Source of the DNA: Pedobacter zeae
GTDB taxonomy: Bacteria > Bacteroidota > Bacteroidia > Sphingobacteriales > Sphingobacteriaceae
Direction of reading: 5' to 3'
DNA length: 64,000 bases
Assembly (NCBI RefSeq): GCF_014196715.1
Contig: NZ_JACIEF010000001.1
Location: forward strand, 974,872 to 1,038,871
The notes under the pieces: generated by a model
The model's input: only the letters and a program-made list of their open reading frames with translations
What the model was told of the DNA's origin: nothing
The model's database searches: none
Program-made: the position numbers and the translations under genes
Part shown: positions 28,086 through 37,041 of the stretch, in pieces
Layout: each line of letters begins with the position of its first letter
Numbering within the stretch: position 1 is the first letter of the stretch

Positions 28086-28088
28086 GAT

Positions 28089-28132
28089 TAATAAAGCCTT
28101 TTAGGTCTTTTAAGACCTAAAAGGCTTTATTA
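28089..28132. terminator. Perfect 21-bp hairpin terminator
   Basis: Two 21-base arms (TAATAAAGCCTTTTAGGTCTT and its exact complement are 28089-28109 and 28112-28132) flank a two-base loop. It is shared by the convergent genes at 28085 and 28135. Confidence 0.85.
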
Positions 28133-28134
28133 TT

Positions 28135-29250
28135 TTACCCCAAGGCCTGCGCTAAATCGGCAATAATATCATCTATATGCTCTAATCCTACAGAAATACG
28201 GAGCAGGTTTTTAGGTGTTTTACTATCCGGTCCCTCAACCGAATAGCGGTGTTCAATCAGGCTTTCCACGCCGCCTAAACTGGTTGCCTGTGCAAATAAT
28301 TTAACTTTATTAACCACTTTGTGAGCGGTTTCAACATTGCCCTTAACTAAAAACGACATCATTCCACTAAAATCCTTCATCTGTTTTTTTGCTATTTCGT
28401 GCTGAGGGTGACTTTCCAGCCCGGGATAAAAAACAGCTTCTACATTCGGATGCCCATTTAAATAATCTGCTACAATCTTTCCGTTTTCAGAATGTCCTTT
28501 CATGCGGTAGGCCAGGGTTTTTATGCTGCGGGTGAGTAAAAAGCAATCGAAAGGCGATGGTACCGCACCACCAGTTTGCTGGATGTTTTTGATTTTTTCC
28601 CACAGCTCATCTTTTTTAGCAGTTACCAGGATTCCACCGAGTATATCACTGTGGCCGCCCAGGTATTTTGTACTGCTGTGCATTACTATATCAGCACCCA
28701 ATAAAATTGGATTCTGTAAAATAGGAGAGGCAAAGGTACTATCGCATACCAGCGGAATATTTTTAGCTTTGGCAATTTTGGCTATTTCTTCAATATCTGT
28801 GATTTTTAATAGTGGATTCGATGGCGTTTCAATCCAGATTAACTGTGTATTGGGCTTTATGCTACGCTGTATCAGATTTAAATCGGTCTGGTCAATAAAA
28901 TCGAATTCCAAATGCTCATTAAAGATCGTGAGCAATTGTTTTTTAATTCCCCAGTACATATCATCAGGAGCTATGATGTGGCTGCCGGGCTTTAAGGCCT
29001 GAAACACGGCCAGGCCGCAGGTATTGCCCGAAGAAAAAGCAGCTGCATCTTCACCATATTCTAATTTGGCTACAGTGTTTTCTAAAGCAGACCGGTTTGG
29101 ATTGCTTACCCTACTGTACATGTGACCGCCCGGGTAACCGCCATCTTCGCCCCGAAAAAAAGTTGTGCTTAAGTTAAGCGGTGGCGTAACATCGCCTGTG
29201 GCTGTTTTTACAAGATTAGAGGCGTGGATAGCAAGGGTTTCGGGTTTCAT
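28135..29250 (-). CDS. Cystathionine gamma-synthase/lyase-type PLP enzyme
   Basis: The 371-residue trans-sulfuration enzyme has the short form of the family: PPLNLSTTFFRGEDGGYPGG, YSRVSNPNRSALENTVAKLE, CDSTFASPILQNPILLGADIV, the PLP Lys in HSSTKYLGGHSDILGG, and SLGGVESLIEHR near the end. It lacks the MetY insertion. It could be a cystathionine gamma-synthase, a beta- or gamma-lyase, or a methionine gamma-lyase, and sequence alone does not decide. Location beside metY-metX-hom suggests sulfur amino-acid metabolism, but its upstream region shows no SAM riboswitch, so it is regulated separately. Confidence 0.9.
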   Translation of the reverse strand: MKPETLAIHASNLVKTATGDVTPPLNLSTTFFRGEDGGYPGGHMYSRVSNPNRSALENTVAKLEYGEDAAAFSSGNTCGLAVFQALKPGSHIIAPDDMYWGIKKQLLTIFNEHLEFDFIDQTDLNLIQRSIKPNTQLIWIETPSNPLLKITDIEEIAKIAKAKNIPLVCDSTFASPILQNPILLGADIVMHSSTKYLGGHSDILGGILVTAKKDELWEKIKNIQQTGGAVPSPFDCFLLTRSIKTLAYRMKGHSENGKIVADYLNGHPNVEAVFYPGLESHPQHEIAKKQMKDFSGMMSFLVKGNVETAHKVVNKVKLFAQATSLGGVESLIEHRYSVEGPDSKTPKNLLRISVGLEHIDDIIADLAQALG

Positions 29251-29373
29251 AACAATTGATAGTGATACAGGTATTATTGGGAGATAATTTAATAATTTGC
29301 TGCTAATTTAAGGTTCGTAATCGTTTTGGCAAGATTTATGTAACAAGTTCGTCGAAATTTAATTAAACAAAAA

Positions 29374-29868
29374 ATGAAAAGATTATTTATAGCTATCGCA
29401 ATAGCATGTTCTACTTTAGTAATGTTACAAAGCTGCAACACTGCAAAAAGGGTTACTGCCGGTGTTACGGGGAGCAGGGGTACAGTGGTTCGCGACTGGG
29501 TAGTAAGTAATGTAGCGCTGGAAGGATTACCTGATGGTGCAGTTCAAGGATTATTTGGCGAAAAATCGTACAAATGTTTTCAGGGCAGTACCTGGCATTT
29601 AACCAATAGTGGTAACGGTTCTTATACTTTGCCGGCATCAAGTGCATGTGGTTCGGTAATGCAGACCATTTTCTGGTCGGCAGCACCTAAAGATCAGACT
29701 TTCCAGTTTAAAAAAATATACGAGGGCGATAAAGCTAAAAATGTAACTGAAGGTTACCGTTTAGTATTAACTGATCTTTCGAGCACACAAATGATTTTAA
29801 AATCGCCAATCGAATTTGGAGGCAGAACTGCAAACATTGTCTTAACTTTTGTGCCTGCAGCAAGATAA
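29374..29868 (+). CDS. Lipoprotein, lipocalin-like
   Basis: The 164-residue protein has a lipoprotein signal with lipobox LQSC (Cys at about residue 21). The mature part starts with TVVRDWVVSNVALEGLPDG, and includes CFQGSTWHLTNSGNGSYTLP and a closing strand GGRTANIVLTFVP. This is the pattern of lipocalin-like lipoproteins common in Bacteroidota. The ligand is unknown. Two extra Cys residues (KCF and SACGS) may form a disulfide. It is followed by a strong terminator, so it appears monocistronic. Confidence 0.75.
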   Translation: MKRLFIAIAIACSTLVMLQSCNTAKRVTAGVTGSRGTVVRDWVVSNVALEGLPDGAVQGLFGEKSYKCFQGSTWHLTNSGNGSYTLPASSACGSVMQTIFWSAAPKDQTFQFKKIYEGDKAKNVTEGYRLVLTDLSSTQMILKSPIEFGGRTANIVLTFVPAAR

Positions 29869-29893
29869 TATTTAACATTGAAAAACATACCCC

Positions 29894-29923
29894 AAAGCAC
29901 TTCTGAAAAGAGGTGCTTTTTTT
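29894..29923 (+). terminator. Rho-independent terminator
   Basis: AAGCACTTCT-GAAA-AGAGGTGCTT with one G-T pair and a run of seven T follows the lipoprotein gene by about 25 bases. Confidence 0.88.
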
Positions 29924-30165
29924 GTAGCTATACCAATGAATATAGGGTCTGTATGAAGCTAAATTTATTCAGATAGATCGCTCTCCAGTTCCCTGCGTTC
30001 CAGTCAAGATGAGGATGGCAGTAAAGTTTTGGAAAATGAAATCACCCGATAGCGATGTTCAGCCGTGGTAATTATCACGGCTGACATTCAAAAATCGCCG
30101 TTTGTTACAAGAAAATGATTTTCAAATCGCCTCATTATTGTATTTTTGTTCAAAATAAATCAGGA

Positions 30166-31359
30166 ATGAATACAACTGAGCAAGTTGAAAAAATATTAGC
30201 TGATACCAATTTATCAACTGAATTACAAAACATAGCACACAAAGTTCTTCACGGAGAGCGGATTACCTTTGATGAAGGCGTATATCTTTACGAACATGCC
30301 GAACTGGGCTACCTTGGTATTCTTGCCAATTATATCCGCGAGAAAAAACACGGTGATAAAACTTATTTCAATCGTAATTTCCACTTGGAACCAACCAATC
30401 TTTGTGTTTACGACTGTAAATTCTGCTCTTATTCGCGTTTAATCAAACAAAAAGAAGAGGGCTGGGCATTAACCATGGAGCAGATGCTCGATATAGTTAA
30501 AAAATACGATGGGGAGCCGGTAACCGAAGTACATATTGTTGGCGGTGTTCTTCCACAATACGATGTGGCATTTTATTCTGCACTATTTACGGCCATCAAA
30601 CAACACCGCCCTGATCTGCATGTAAAGGCATTAACACCGGTAGAATACCACTATATTTTCAAAAAGGCCAAAATTGATTACGCAACAGGCATGCGTTTAA
30701 TGAAAGAAGCCGGACTGGAATCGATACCGGGTGGTGGTGCAGAGATATTCCATCCCGAGATCAGGGAGCAGATTGCTAAAGATAAATGTACCGGCCAGCA
30801 GTGGTTGGATATACACGAAGAATGGCACAAATTGGGTATGCGCAGTAATGCAACCATGCTTTATGGACATATCGAAAAATACTGGCACCGTGTTGATCAT
30901 ATGGAGAAACTGCGCGAACTGCAGGACCGTACCGGTGGTTTTCAGACCTTTATTCCTTTAAAATTCAGGAACCAGCACAACCAGATGAGCCACGTGCCCG
31001 AATCGTCGGTGGTTGAAGATTTAAGAAATTATGCCATTGCCCGTATCTATATGGATAACTTCGACCATATTAAAGCCTATTGGGCAATGATCAGTCGCGA
31101 AACAGCCCAGTTATCCCTGAATTATGGTGTTGATGATATAGATGGCACTTTAGACGATACCACAAAAATATACTCTATGGCCGGTGCAGAAGAACAAACA
31201 CCTGCAATGAGCACTAAAGAATTGGTTAATCTGATTAAACAGGTGGGCAGAAAGGCAATTGAGCGCGATACCTTATACAACGTGGTTACTGATTTCGAGA
31301 ACGTTGTTTTCGAGGAAGAGAAGAAACCACAGTACTATAAATTACCAGTGGTGAATTAG
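30166..31359 (+). CDS. mqnE: Aminofutalosine synthase
   Basis: The ATG at 30166 is preceded by CAGGA and a TATTTTTG -7 box at 30141-30148, so the 17-residue upstream extension is not translated. The 397-residue radical SAM enzyme has the CX3CX2C cluster at Cys80, Cys84 and Cys87 (CVYDCKFC), then EVHIVGGVLP, GGGAEIFHPEIR and ATMLYGHIE. MqnE joins SAM to the chorismate-derived enolpyruvyl-benzoate to form aminofutalosine in the futalosine route to menaquinone. mqnA lies two genes downstream, which supports the assignment over MqnC. Confidence 0.93.
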   Translation: MNTTEQVEKILADTNLSTELQNIAHKVLHGERITFDEGVYLYEHAELGYLGILANYIREKKHGDKTYFNRNFHLEPTNLCVYDCKFCSYSRLIKQKEEGWALTMEQMLDIVKKYDGEPVTEVHIVGGVLPQYDVAFYSALFTAIKQHRPDLHVKALTPVEYHYIFKKAKIDYATGMRLMKEAGLESIPGGGAEIFHPEIREQIAKDKCTGQQWLDIHEEWHKLGMRSNATMLYGHIEKYWHRVDHMEKLRELQDRTGGFQTFIPLKFRNQHNQMSHVPESSVVEDLRNYAIARIYMDNFDHIKAYWAMISRETAQLSLNYGVDDIDGTLDDTTKIYSMAGAEEQTPAMSTKELVNLIKQVGRKAIERDTLYNVVTDFENVVFEEEKKPQYYKLPVVN

Positions 31360-31369
31360 TGGTAGGATA

Positions 31370-31422
31370 TTGAATGATTGAACAAGCATATTGAGCGTTA
31401 AATTTAACATTCAATCATTCAA
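31370..31422. repeat. 13-bp inverted repeat between mqnE and the phosphatase gene
   Basis: TTGAATGATTGAA (31370-31382) and TTCAATCATTCAA (31410-31422) are exact inverted copies around a 27-base loop. The nine-base word GTGAATTAG occurs on both sides, at the mqnE stop and just before the next start. Confidence 0.6.
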
Positions 31423-31448
31423 AAATTCCTCATCCGATAGTGAATTAG

Positions 31449-32072
31449 ATGAAAGAAATATACATTATACGCCACGGCGAAACGGAACTTAACAGGCAGG
31501 GAATCGTACAGGGCAGGGGAATAAATTCTGACTTAAATGCTTTAGGAAGGGCGCAGGCTGAGGCTTTTTATCAAACCTATAAAGATATTCCTTTTGATAA
31601 GATTTACACCTCAGATTTAAAACGTACCTGGCAAACCGTTCAAAAATTTATTGATTCAGGACTACCATGGGAAAGGCTTTCGGGATTGGATGAATTGGCC
31701 TGGGGTATCTGGGAAGGAAAGCCAAATACTGAAAGTGCACGTGAGGCTTTCCGTGAGATGTTACAGAGTTGGGAAAATGGGAATTATACCGCTCATTTCG
31801 AAGGTGGCGAAAGCGTTCAGGATGTGTACGAACGTTTAAAACATCCCATGGAAATTTTAATGACCAGGCCTGAGGAAAAAACAGTGCTGCTTTGTATGCA
31901 TGGCAGGGCAATGCGTGTTTTCCTGTGCTTGCTGTTAGGTAAACCTTTGAGCGAAATGATTGAATTCCCTCATCAGAATACGGTGCTTTATAAAATGGGT
32001 TTCGAAGATGGGAAATTTACGGTTCTTGAATTTAACAGTGCCGTCCATTTAGACGGAATAGTAATTGAATAA
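31449..32072 (+). CDS. Histidine phosphatase (phosphoglycerate mutase-like)
   Basis: The 207-residue protein has the phosphohistidine motif IRHGETELN with the catalytic His at about residue 9, LGRAQAEAF, SDLKRTWQT, and the second-His region VLLCMHGRAMRVFLCLLLG. This is a branch-1 histidine phosphatase of the cofactor-dependent phosphoglycerate mutase, GpmB or CobC type. Its substrate is unknown. Placement between mqnE and mqnA suggests cotranscription, but no phosphatase is required in the known futalosine steps. Confidence 0.88.
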   Translation: MKEIYIIRHGETELNRQGIVQGRGINSDLNALGRAQAEAFYQTYKDIPFDKIYTSDLKRTWQTVQKFIDSGLPWERLSGLDELAWGIWEGKPNTESAREAFREMLQSWENGNYTAHFEGGESVQDVYERLKHPMEILMTRPEEKTVLLCMHGRAMRVFLCLLLGKPLSEMIEFPHQNTVLYKMGFEDGKFTVLEFNSAVHLDGIVIE

Positions 32073-32083
32073 TTTTCTCAGTT

Positions 32084-32145
32084 CGTTATCCTGAACTTGT
32101 TTTAGGATCTGTTAAGATAGATGCTGAAATAAATTCAGCATGACG
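32084..32145. repeat. Inverted repeat of the CGTCATNCTGAA type
   Basis: CGTTATCCTGAACTTGTTT at 32084 is mirrored by AAATAAATTCAGCATGACG ending at 32145, with AGGATCTG and AGATGCTG inside. It is a short palindromic REP-like unit between the phosphatase gene and mqnA. Confidence 0.6.
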
Positions 32146-32171
32146 GCAACAATTAAAAATAGCATAACACC

Positions 32172-32912
32172 TTGAATAAGATTAAAATATCAGCTGTTGC
32201 TTACACCAACACTAAAGCTTTTATATACGGATTAACGCATTCAGATATTATCAATAAAATTGATTTAAGTTTAGATATTCCTTCAGATTGTGCGGCGAAA
32301 GTAATTAGCAATCAGGTAGATATAGGTTTGATGCCTGTGGCAGCTATTCCCTATGTGCCCAACGCCAATATTGTAGCCGATTATTGTATTGGGAGCGATG
32401 GCGCGGTAAATTCAGTATTTATTTTTAGCCATGTACCGGTGAATGAAATTAAAACCCTGCGTTTAGATGCACATTCCAGAACCTCAAATAACCTGGCTAA
32501 GGTATTGCTCAAATTTCATTGGGAGCAGGAGGTATCATTTACTACCGATCAAAATGAGGAAACTGACGCTTTTGTATTAATTGGCGACAGAACTTTCGGT
32601 AAAAAAGAAGATTTTGCTTACGCTTACGATATGGGCGAGGAATGGAAAAATTTTACCGGATTGCCCTTTATGTATGCCGCCTGGGTGGCCAATAAAGAAA
32701 TTCCGCAGGCGTTTAAAGATGAATTTAATGCTGCGTTAAAATTTGGTTTAGATCACCGTAAGGAAGTTTTACAGGAGTTGCCGGCATTGCCAAACTTCGA
32801 CCTGGATGACTATTTGTACCACAAATTGCAATTTGAGGTAACAGACGACCGTAAAAAAGCGTTGAAGCTGTTTTTAAGCTATATAGAAGAACTGGAAAAA
32901 GTTAGTTTGTAA
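32172..32912 (+). CDS. mqnA: Chorismate dehydratase
   Basis: The frame has only a TTG start (32172) at the right place, giving 246 residues that begin MNKIKISAVAYTNTKAFIYG. MqnA features include LSLDIPSDCAAKVISNQVDIGLMPVAAIPYV, the periplasmic-binding-protein-like fold, SRTSNNLAKVLL and FMYAAWVANK. It removes water from chorismate to make 3-(1-carboxyvinyloxy)benzoate, the substrate of MqnE encoded two genes upstream. A terminator follows, closing the mqnE-phosphatase-mqnA group. Confidence 0.92.
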   Translation: MNKIKISAVAYTNTKAFIYGLTHSDIINKIDLSLDIPSDCAAKVISNQVDIGLMPVAAIPYVPNANIVADYCIGSDGAVNSVFIFSHVPVNEIKTLRLDAHSRTSNNLAKVLLKFHWEQEVSFTTDQNEETDAFVLIGDRTFGKKEDFAYAYDMGEEWKNFTGLPFMYAAWVANKEIPQAFKDEFNAALKFGLDHRKEVLQELPALPNFDLDDYLYHKLQFEVTDDRKKALKLFLSYIEELEKVSL

Positions 32913-32916
32913 TTCC

Positions 32917-32944
32917 AAAAGCAATCTCGTCAGATTGCTTTTTT
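32917..32944 (+). terminator. Rho-independent terminator after mqnA
   Basis: AAGCAATCT-CGTC-AGATTGCTT followed by six T. Confidence 0.88.
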
Positions 32945-33015
32945 GTTATTATTATGCCGAACCTTTTCAGCATCTTAATTGCGAGGTAAAAAGTGCTCAT
33001 TTATTGTTTTTATGT

Positions 33016-33201
33016 TTAATTGAGTCTATAAAATAGATATTTCTTTAATATTTTACTTTTGTAGGTTTTATAAGCATGTCTTTTTTGACAATTATCGCAA
33101 GCACAGTCGTCTGCCGGATGTGTGCAATGACAGCCCTTTGCACAGCCATCTGAATGTCTATTATATAATATGGTTATTTCCCATTGATTTGGTGTTCTCA
33201 T
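33016..33201 (-). CDS. Small Cys-rich protein downstream of the PLD-like gene
   Basis: The 61-codon frame starts 11 bases after the stop of the PLD-like gene. Residues 20-38 hold six Cys and two His (CAKGCHCTHPADDCACDNC), a C-x3-C-x-C ... C-x-C-x2-C arrangement that could bind zinc or form disulfides. The tail is rich in Lys and Tyr. I recognise no family. The tight spacing and non-random Cys pattern favour a real gene, but no homologues were checked. Base composition is low in G+C, like the PLD-like gene. Confidence 0.5.
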   Translation of the reverse strand: MRTPNQWEITILYNRHSDGCAKGCHCTHPADDCACDNCQKRHAYKTYKSKILKKYLFYRLN

Positions 33202-33212
33202 TACTACAATTT

Positions 33213-33962
33213 TTAGTTAATCGGCTCAATATATATTTGTTTCCCCCAAAGCTGTAAATCTGCAACCGGTAGGTAAGGATGTTCAAAAAGCAAGTCAATT
33301 TCTTTCCTTATTTCCCGGATGGCATTTATATCTGTTGTTCTGATTCGGGTTTCATGATTAAAGTGAGTACCACTCTGGGTAAAGTTTAATGAACCCATAT
33401 ATGCTATCTGGTCATCAATTAAGTAAATTTTACTATGAATTAAAGATGTTTTTTCGTTAGCTATGTATACTTTAAATGGAAACAACTGTGTATAATAATA
33501 AGAGTAAATCTGCAGTTTTCTTATTTTGGCTTTGTATAATCTTTGGATTAAAAAAATGATAATAATAGGCGTAAAACCAAAAAACACATTAACATCCCTG
33601 AAATAATAGGCCATGATAATTAATAGTGCTATTAAACTAAAGCCAATGTAAGAAAGACGGTTTGTAAAATTGATCCACTTGTCTCTGATTCTTTGTTTCT
33701 GAATGTCCGTATTTCGATTTTGAATAATCAGTTTATAGATATTTTTTTCACGATAGCCATAAAAATCTTCTATGTTATTTGTCGTAATTAATTTGATATC
33801 AATGTTGTTGTCTTTTAGATAGATCAACTCTGAAATCAAATAAGGAGATAAAAAAGGGGAAACTATCTTAACTGAACGCTTCGCAGCTTTCATATCATTT
33901 ATAAGCTTCTTGCCAGCTCCGCTTCCAATATAGATATCACAAAGGGCGTTATTGTAAAACAT
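33213..33962 (-). CDS. Phospholipase D-like membrane protein with one HKD motif
   Basis: The 249-residue protein has a PLD-type N-terminal subdomain (KKLINDMKAAKRSVKIVSPFLSP, VKLITTNN-like IKLITTNNIE). A hydrophobic hairpin of two membrane helices follows at about 105-150 (LSYIGFSLIALLIIMAYYF and VFFGFTPIIIIFLIQRLY). One complete HKD motif comes next (IHSKIYLIDDQIAYMGSLNFTQSG). Classic PLD enzymes have two HKD motifs, while single-motif proteins act as dimers, as in Nuc-type nucleases and related effectors. The membrane hairpin inserted between the halves is unusual. The gene is AT-rich compared with its neighbours, which hints at transfer. Substrate (lipid or nucleic acid) is unknown. Confidence 0.75.
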   Translation of the reverse strand: MFYNNALCDIYIGSGAGKKLINDMKAAKRSVKIVSPFLSPYLISELIYLKDNNIDIKLITTNNIEDFYGYREKNIYKLIIQNRNTDIQKQRIRDKWINFTNRLSYIGFSLIALLIIMAYYFRDVNVFFGFTPIIIIFLIQRLYKAKIRKLQIYSYYYTQLFPFKVYIANEKTSLIHSKIYLIDDQIAYMGSLNFTQSGTHFNHETRIRTTDINAIREIRKEIDLLFEHPYLPVADLQLWGKQIYIEPIN

Positions 33963-34064
33963 ATCAAAATGAGGGATAGTTTGATCAGATTAATTATTTA
34001 CAGCCCTCGAAAATAAATTTAAGAAAATTTACTTGATTTGTGATCTTAGAAATAAGCCCTTGTT

Positions 34065-34165
34065 CATAAACCTGATTGAAGCGGTAGCTCCCGATTGAAA
34101 AGAGGGACTACAAGCAAAAAGCAGGACCGCAGCCCCCGAAATGTTCAGGACCTTTCATTTCCAAA
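34065..34165 (+). ncRNA. Candidate structured RNA upstream of mutS
   Basis: The gap 33963-34357 holds no gene but has a compact fold. GTAG-C-TCCC (34084-34092) pairs with GGGACTAC (34104-34111) across an 11-base loop, and GCG (34081-34083) can close on CGC (34128-34130) around AAGCAAAAAGCAGGAC. The words GAAGCGG and GGACCGCAG flank it. I recall similar sequences recurring between genes in Bacteroidota, but the family is unnamed here and the strand is uncertain. The rest of the gap shows nothing clear. Confidence 0.4.
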
Positions 34166-34357
34166 AAATGGTTAACCGCTTAATTGTATAAACCGGTAAT
34201 TGGAACAGACGGGGTAATGCCTAGATGGGCTGACTGTGATATCTTACGGTTAACCTATTAACCTTTCCATTTTAAACAATTTCTCAATTTTTCAACAAAA
34301 CAGCCACAGAATGCTTATTCGTATTATCTTTATGGCTTTTGTAAATTAATTTCAGTT

Positions 34358-36970
34358 TTGGCTAAAGACACGAATAAAGAAACCCCGTTAATGCAACAAT
34401 ACAACGCCATTAAAGCGAAGTATCCGGGTGCACTTTTACTATTTAGGGTTGGCGATTTTTATGAAACCTTTGGCGAAGATGCCATTAAAACGGCACAGAT
34501 TTTAGGTATAGTGCTCACCCGAAGGGGTACAGGGCCTAATGGTGGTGCTTTGGAATTGGCAGGTTTTCCGCATCACTCACTGGATAATTATCTTTCTAAA
34601 CTGGTTAGGGCGGGGCAGCGGGTGGCCATATGCGATCAGCTCGAAGATCCTAAAGCAACTAAAACTATTGTTAAACGTGGTGTAACCGAGTTGGTTACCC
34701 CGGGTGTAGCCTATGGCGATAATATTGTTAATCAGAAATCGAACAATTTTCTGGCCTGCGTTTTCTTTGATAAAACGCAGTTGGGCATTTCATTTTTAGA
34801 TATTTCAACCGGCGAATTTTTAATTGCACAAGGTAATAGTGATTATATTGATAAACTTTTACAGGGTTTTAAGCCTACAGAGGTGATTTTTCAAAAATCT
34901 AAGCGACAAGCCTTTACTGAAAACTTTGGCGACCGTTTTTATACTTTTGGGTTAGACGAATGGCCTTTTACTGCCGATTTCGGTAACGAAACCTTGATGA
35001 AACACTTTGAGGTTTCATCTTTAAAAGGTTTTGGGGTGGAGCGCTTGCAGAGTGGAATCGTTGCAGCCGGGGTGATTTTACATTATTTGGGCGAAACTGA
35101 GCACCGTAACCTGCAGCACATCAGTTCGATAAGCCGCATTGAGGAAGACCGCTATATGTGGCTAGACCGCTTTACCATCCGTAACCTGGAGCTGGTGAAT
35201 TCGCCAAATGATAATGCGGTAACCCTTTTTGATATTTTGGATCATACCTGTACCCCAATGGGTGCGCGTTTGCTGCAAAAATGGATCATCATGCCTTTAA
35301 AAGAGCTTAAACCCATCCAGGAACGCCTTGGGATGGTAGAGTATTTTGTTGGTCATGAAGAACTGCAGGGTGAATTTTTAAATAATATTAAACAGATCGG
35401 CGATTTAGAGCGGCTGATCTCAAAAGTAGGTTTGCAGCGGGTTGGGCCAAGGGAACTCGTGGCCTTAAAGCGCGCATTGTACCACATCGAAGCCGTTAAA
35501 AAATTAGCAGCTGATTCTAAAAATCCGTTCCTGATTAAAATAGCAGATCAGTTGAACCCCTGTTTAGCGATCAGGGAAAGAATTGAGCGGGAATTGCAGG
35601 CCGAGCCACCAGCTTTGCTGATTAAAGGGAATGTAATCGCCGACGGTGTTGATGAAGAATTAGACCGTTTGCGTAAAATTGCATTCGGGGGGAAAGATTA
35701 CCTGGTGCAGATCCAGAAACGTGAATCGGAAGCTACCGGTATCCCGTCCTTAAAAATAGCTTTTAATAATGTTTTTGGATATTATTTAGAGGTTACCCAT
35801 ACCCATAAGGATAAAGTGCCGGAGGGATGGATCCGCAAACAAACGCTGGTAAATGCCGAACGTTATATTACGCCTGAGCTTAAAGAATATGAAGACCAGA
35901 TTTTAGGTGCTGAAGAGAAAATCCAAGCCATTGAAATCAGGCTATATAACGAACTGATGTACGAAACAGCCAGTTACATCAAACCCATACAACTCAATTC
36001 TTTTTTAATTGCCCAGCTGGATTGTTTATTGTGCTTTGCACAACTGGCTGCTAAAAACCACTATAACAAACCAAAAGTTACCGAAAATAAGGTGCTTGAT
36101 ATTAAAGGCGGACGGCACCCGGTAATTGAAAAACAGTTGCCTGTGGGGCAGGAGTACATCACGAATGATGTTTACCTGGATACCGATAGCCAGCAGATTA
36201 TTATGATCACCGGCCCCAACATGGCGGGTAAATCGGCTATTCTAAGGCAAACAGCCTTAATCGTGCTGATGGCGCAAATGGGTTCGTTTGTACCTGCAAA
36301 AGATGCTGAAGTGGGCTTGGTAGATAAGATTTTTACCCGCGTAGGCGCTTCTGATAATATCTCGTCAGGAGAAAGTACCTTCATGGTGGAAATGAATGAA
36401 ACTGCCAGTATTCTAAACAATATTTCGGATAACAGTTTAATTTTATTGGATGAAATTGGCCGCGGAACAAGTACCTACGATGGTATTTCTATTGCCTGGG
36501 CCATCGCAGAGTTTTTGCACCAACATCCTACATCCCGACCGAAAACGCTTTTTGCTACCCACTATCATGAACTGAACGAGCTGGCCAACACCATGCCGCG
36601 CATTAAAAACTTTAATGTTTCGGTAAAGGAGATGGCCAATAAAGTTATCTTTTTACGTAAACTGGTTCCGGGCGGAAGTGAACATAGTTTTGGTATACAC
36701 GTAGCTAAAATGGCAGGTATGCCACCAAAACTGATCGGCCGTGCCAATGAAATACTGAAAAAACTGGAAATAGACCGTACAGAAGGACAAAGTATAAAAG
36801 ACAGCATCAAAAAAGTACAGAATCAGGCTTATCAGTTACAGATGTTTGCTATTGACGATCCTATCCTGGTGAAAATCCGCGATACCCTGAACAATCTGGA
36901 TGTAAATGCATTAACGCCTGTAGAAGCACTGCTGAAACTCGATGAAATACAAAGATTGATCAAAAATTAG
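34358..36970 (+). CDS. mutS: DNA mismatch repair protein MutS
   Basis: The 870-residue protein starts at a TTG. This is preferred over the ATG at 34391 because it supplies the usual residues before [34 protein letters not shown]. That stretch holds the mismatch-binding F-x-E (YETF region). The connector, lever and clamp follow, then the ATPase with Walker [28 protein letters not shown], Walker [17 protein letters not shown] and ATHYHEL. The C terminus (about 800-870) carries the helix-turn-helix dimerisation region. It recognises mismatches and recruits MutL, which is not in the window. Confidence 0.97.
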   Translation: MAKDTNKETPLMQQYNAIKAKYPGALLLFRVGDFYETFGEDAIKTAQILGIVLTRRGTGPNGGALELAGFPHHSLDNYLSKLVRAGQRVAICDQLEDPKATKTIVKRGVTELVTPGVAYGDNIVNQKSNNFLACVFFDKTQLGISFLDISTGEFLIAQGNSDYIDKLLQGFKPTEVIFQKSKRQAFTENFGDRFYTFGLDEWPFTADFGNETLMKHFEVSSLKGFGVERLQSGIVAAGVILHYLGETEHRNLQHISSISRIEEDRYMWLDRFTIRNLELVNSPNDNAVTLFDILDHTCTPMGARLLQKWIIMPLKELKPIQERLGMVEYFVGHEELQGEFLNNIKQIGDLERLISKVGLQRVGPRELVALKRALYHIEAVKKLAADSKNPFLIKIADQLNPCLAIRERIERELQAEPPALLIKGNVIADGVDEELDRLRKIAFGGKDYLVQIQKRESEATGIPSLKIAFNNVFGYYLEVTHTHKDKVPEGWIRKQTLVNAERYITPELKEYEDQILGAEEKIQAIEIRLYNELMYETASYIKPIQLNSFLIAQLDCLLCFAQLAAKNHYNKPKVTENKVLDIKGGRHPVIEKQLPVGQEYITNDVYLDTDSQQIIMITGPNMAGKSAILRQTALIVLMAQMGSFVPAKDAEVGLVDKIFTRVGASDNISSGESTFMVEMNETASILNNISDNSLILLDEIGRGTSTYDGISIAWAIAEFLHQHPTSRPKTLFATHYHELNELANTMPRIKNFNVSVKEMANKVIFLRKLVPGGSEHSFGIHVAKMAGMPPKLIGRANEILKKLEIDRTEGQSIKDSIKKVQNQAYQLQMFAIDDPILVKIRDTLNNLDVNALTPVEALLKLDEIQRLIKN

Positions 36971-37041
36971 AAAGGTTGTAGGACGTAGGATTTAAGGCAT
37001 AAGGTTTTAAATCTTACCACATACAACGATTATACTATACG

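Noticed and set aside
28523..29002. 159-codon plus-strand frame
   Set aside because: It is antisense to the cystathionine gamma-synthase-type gene, which has complete catalytic motifs.
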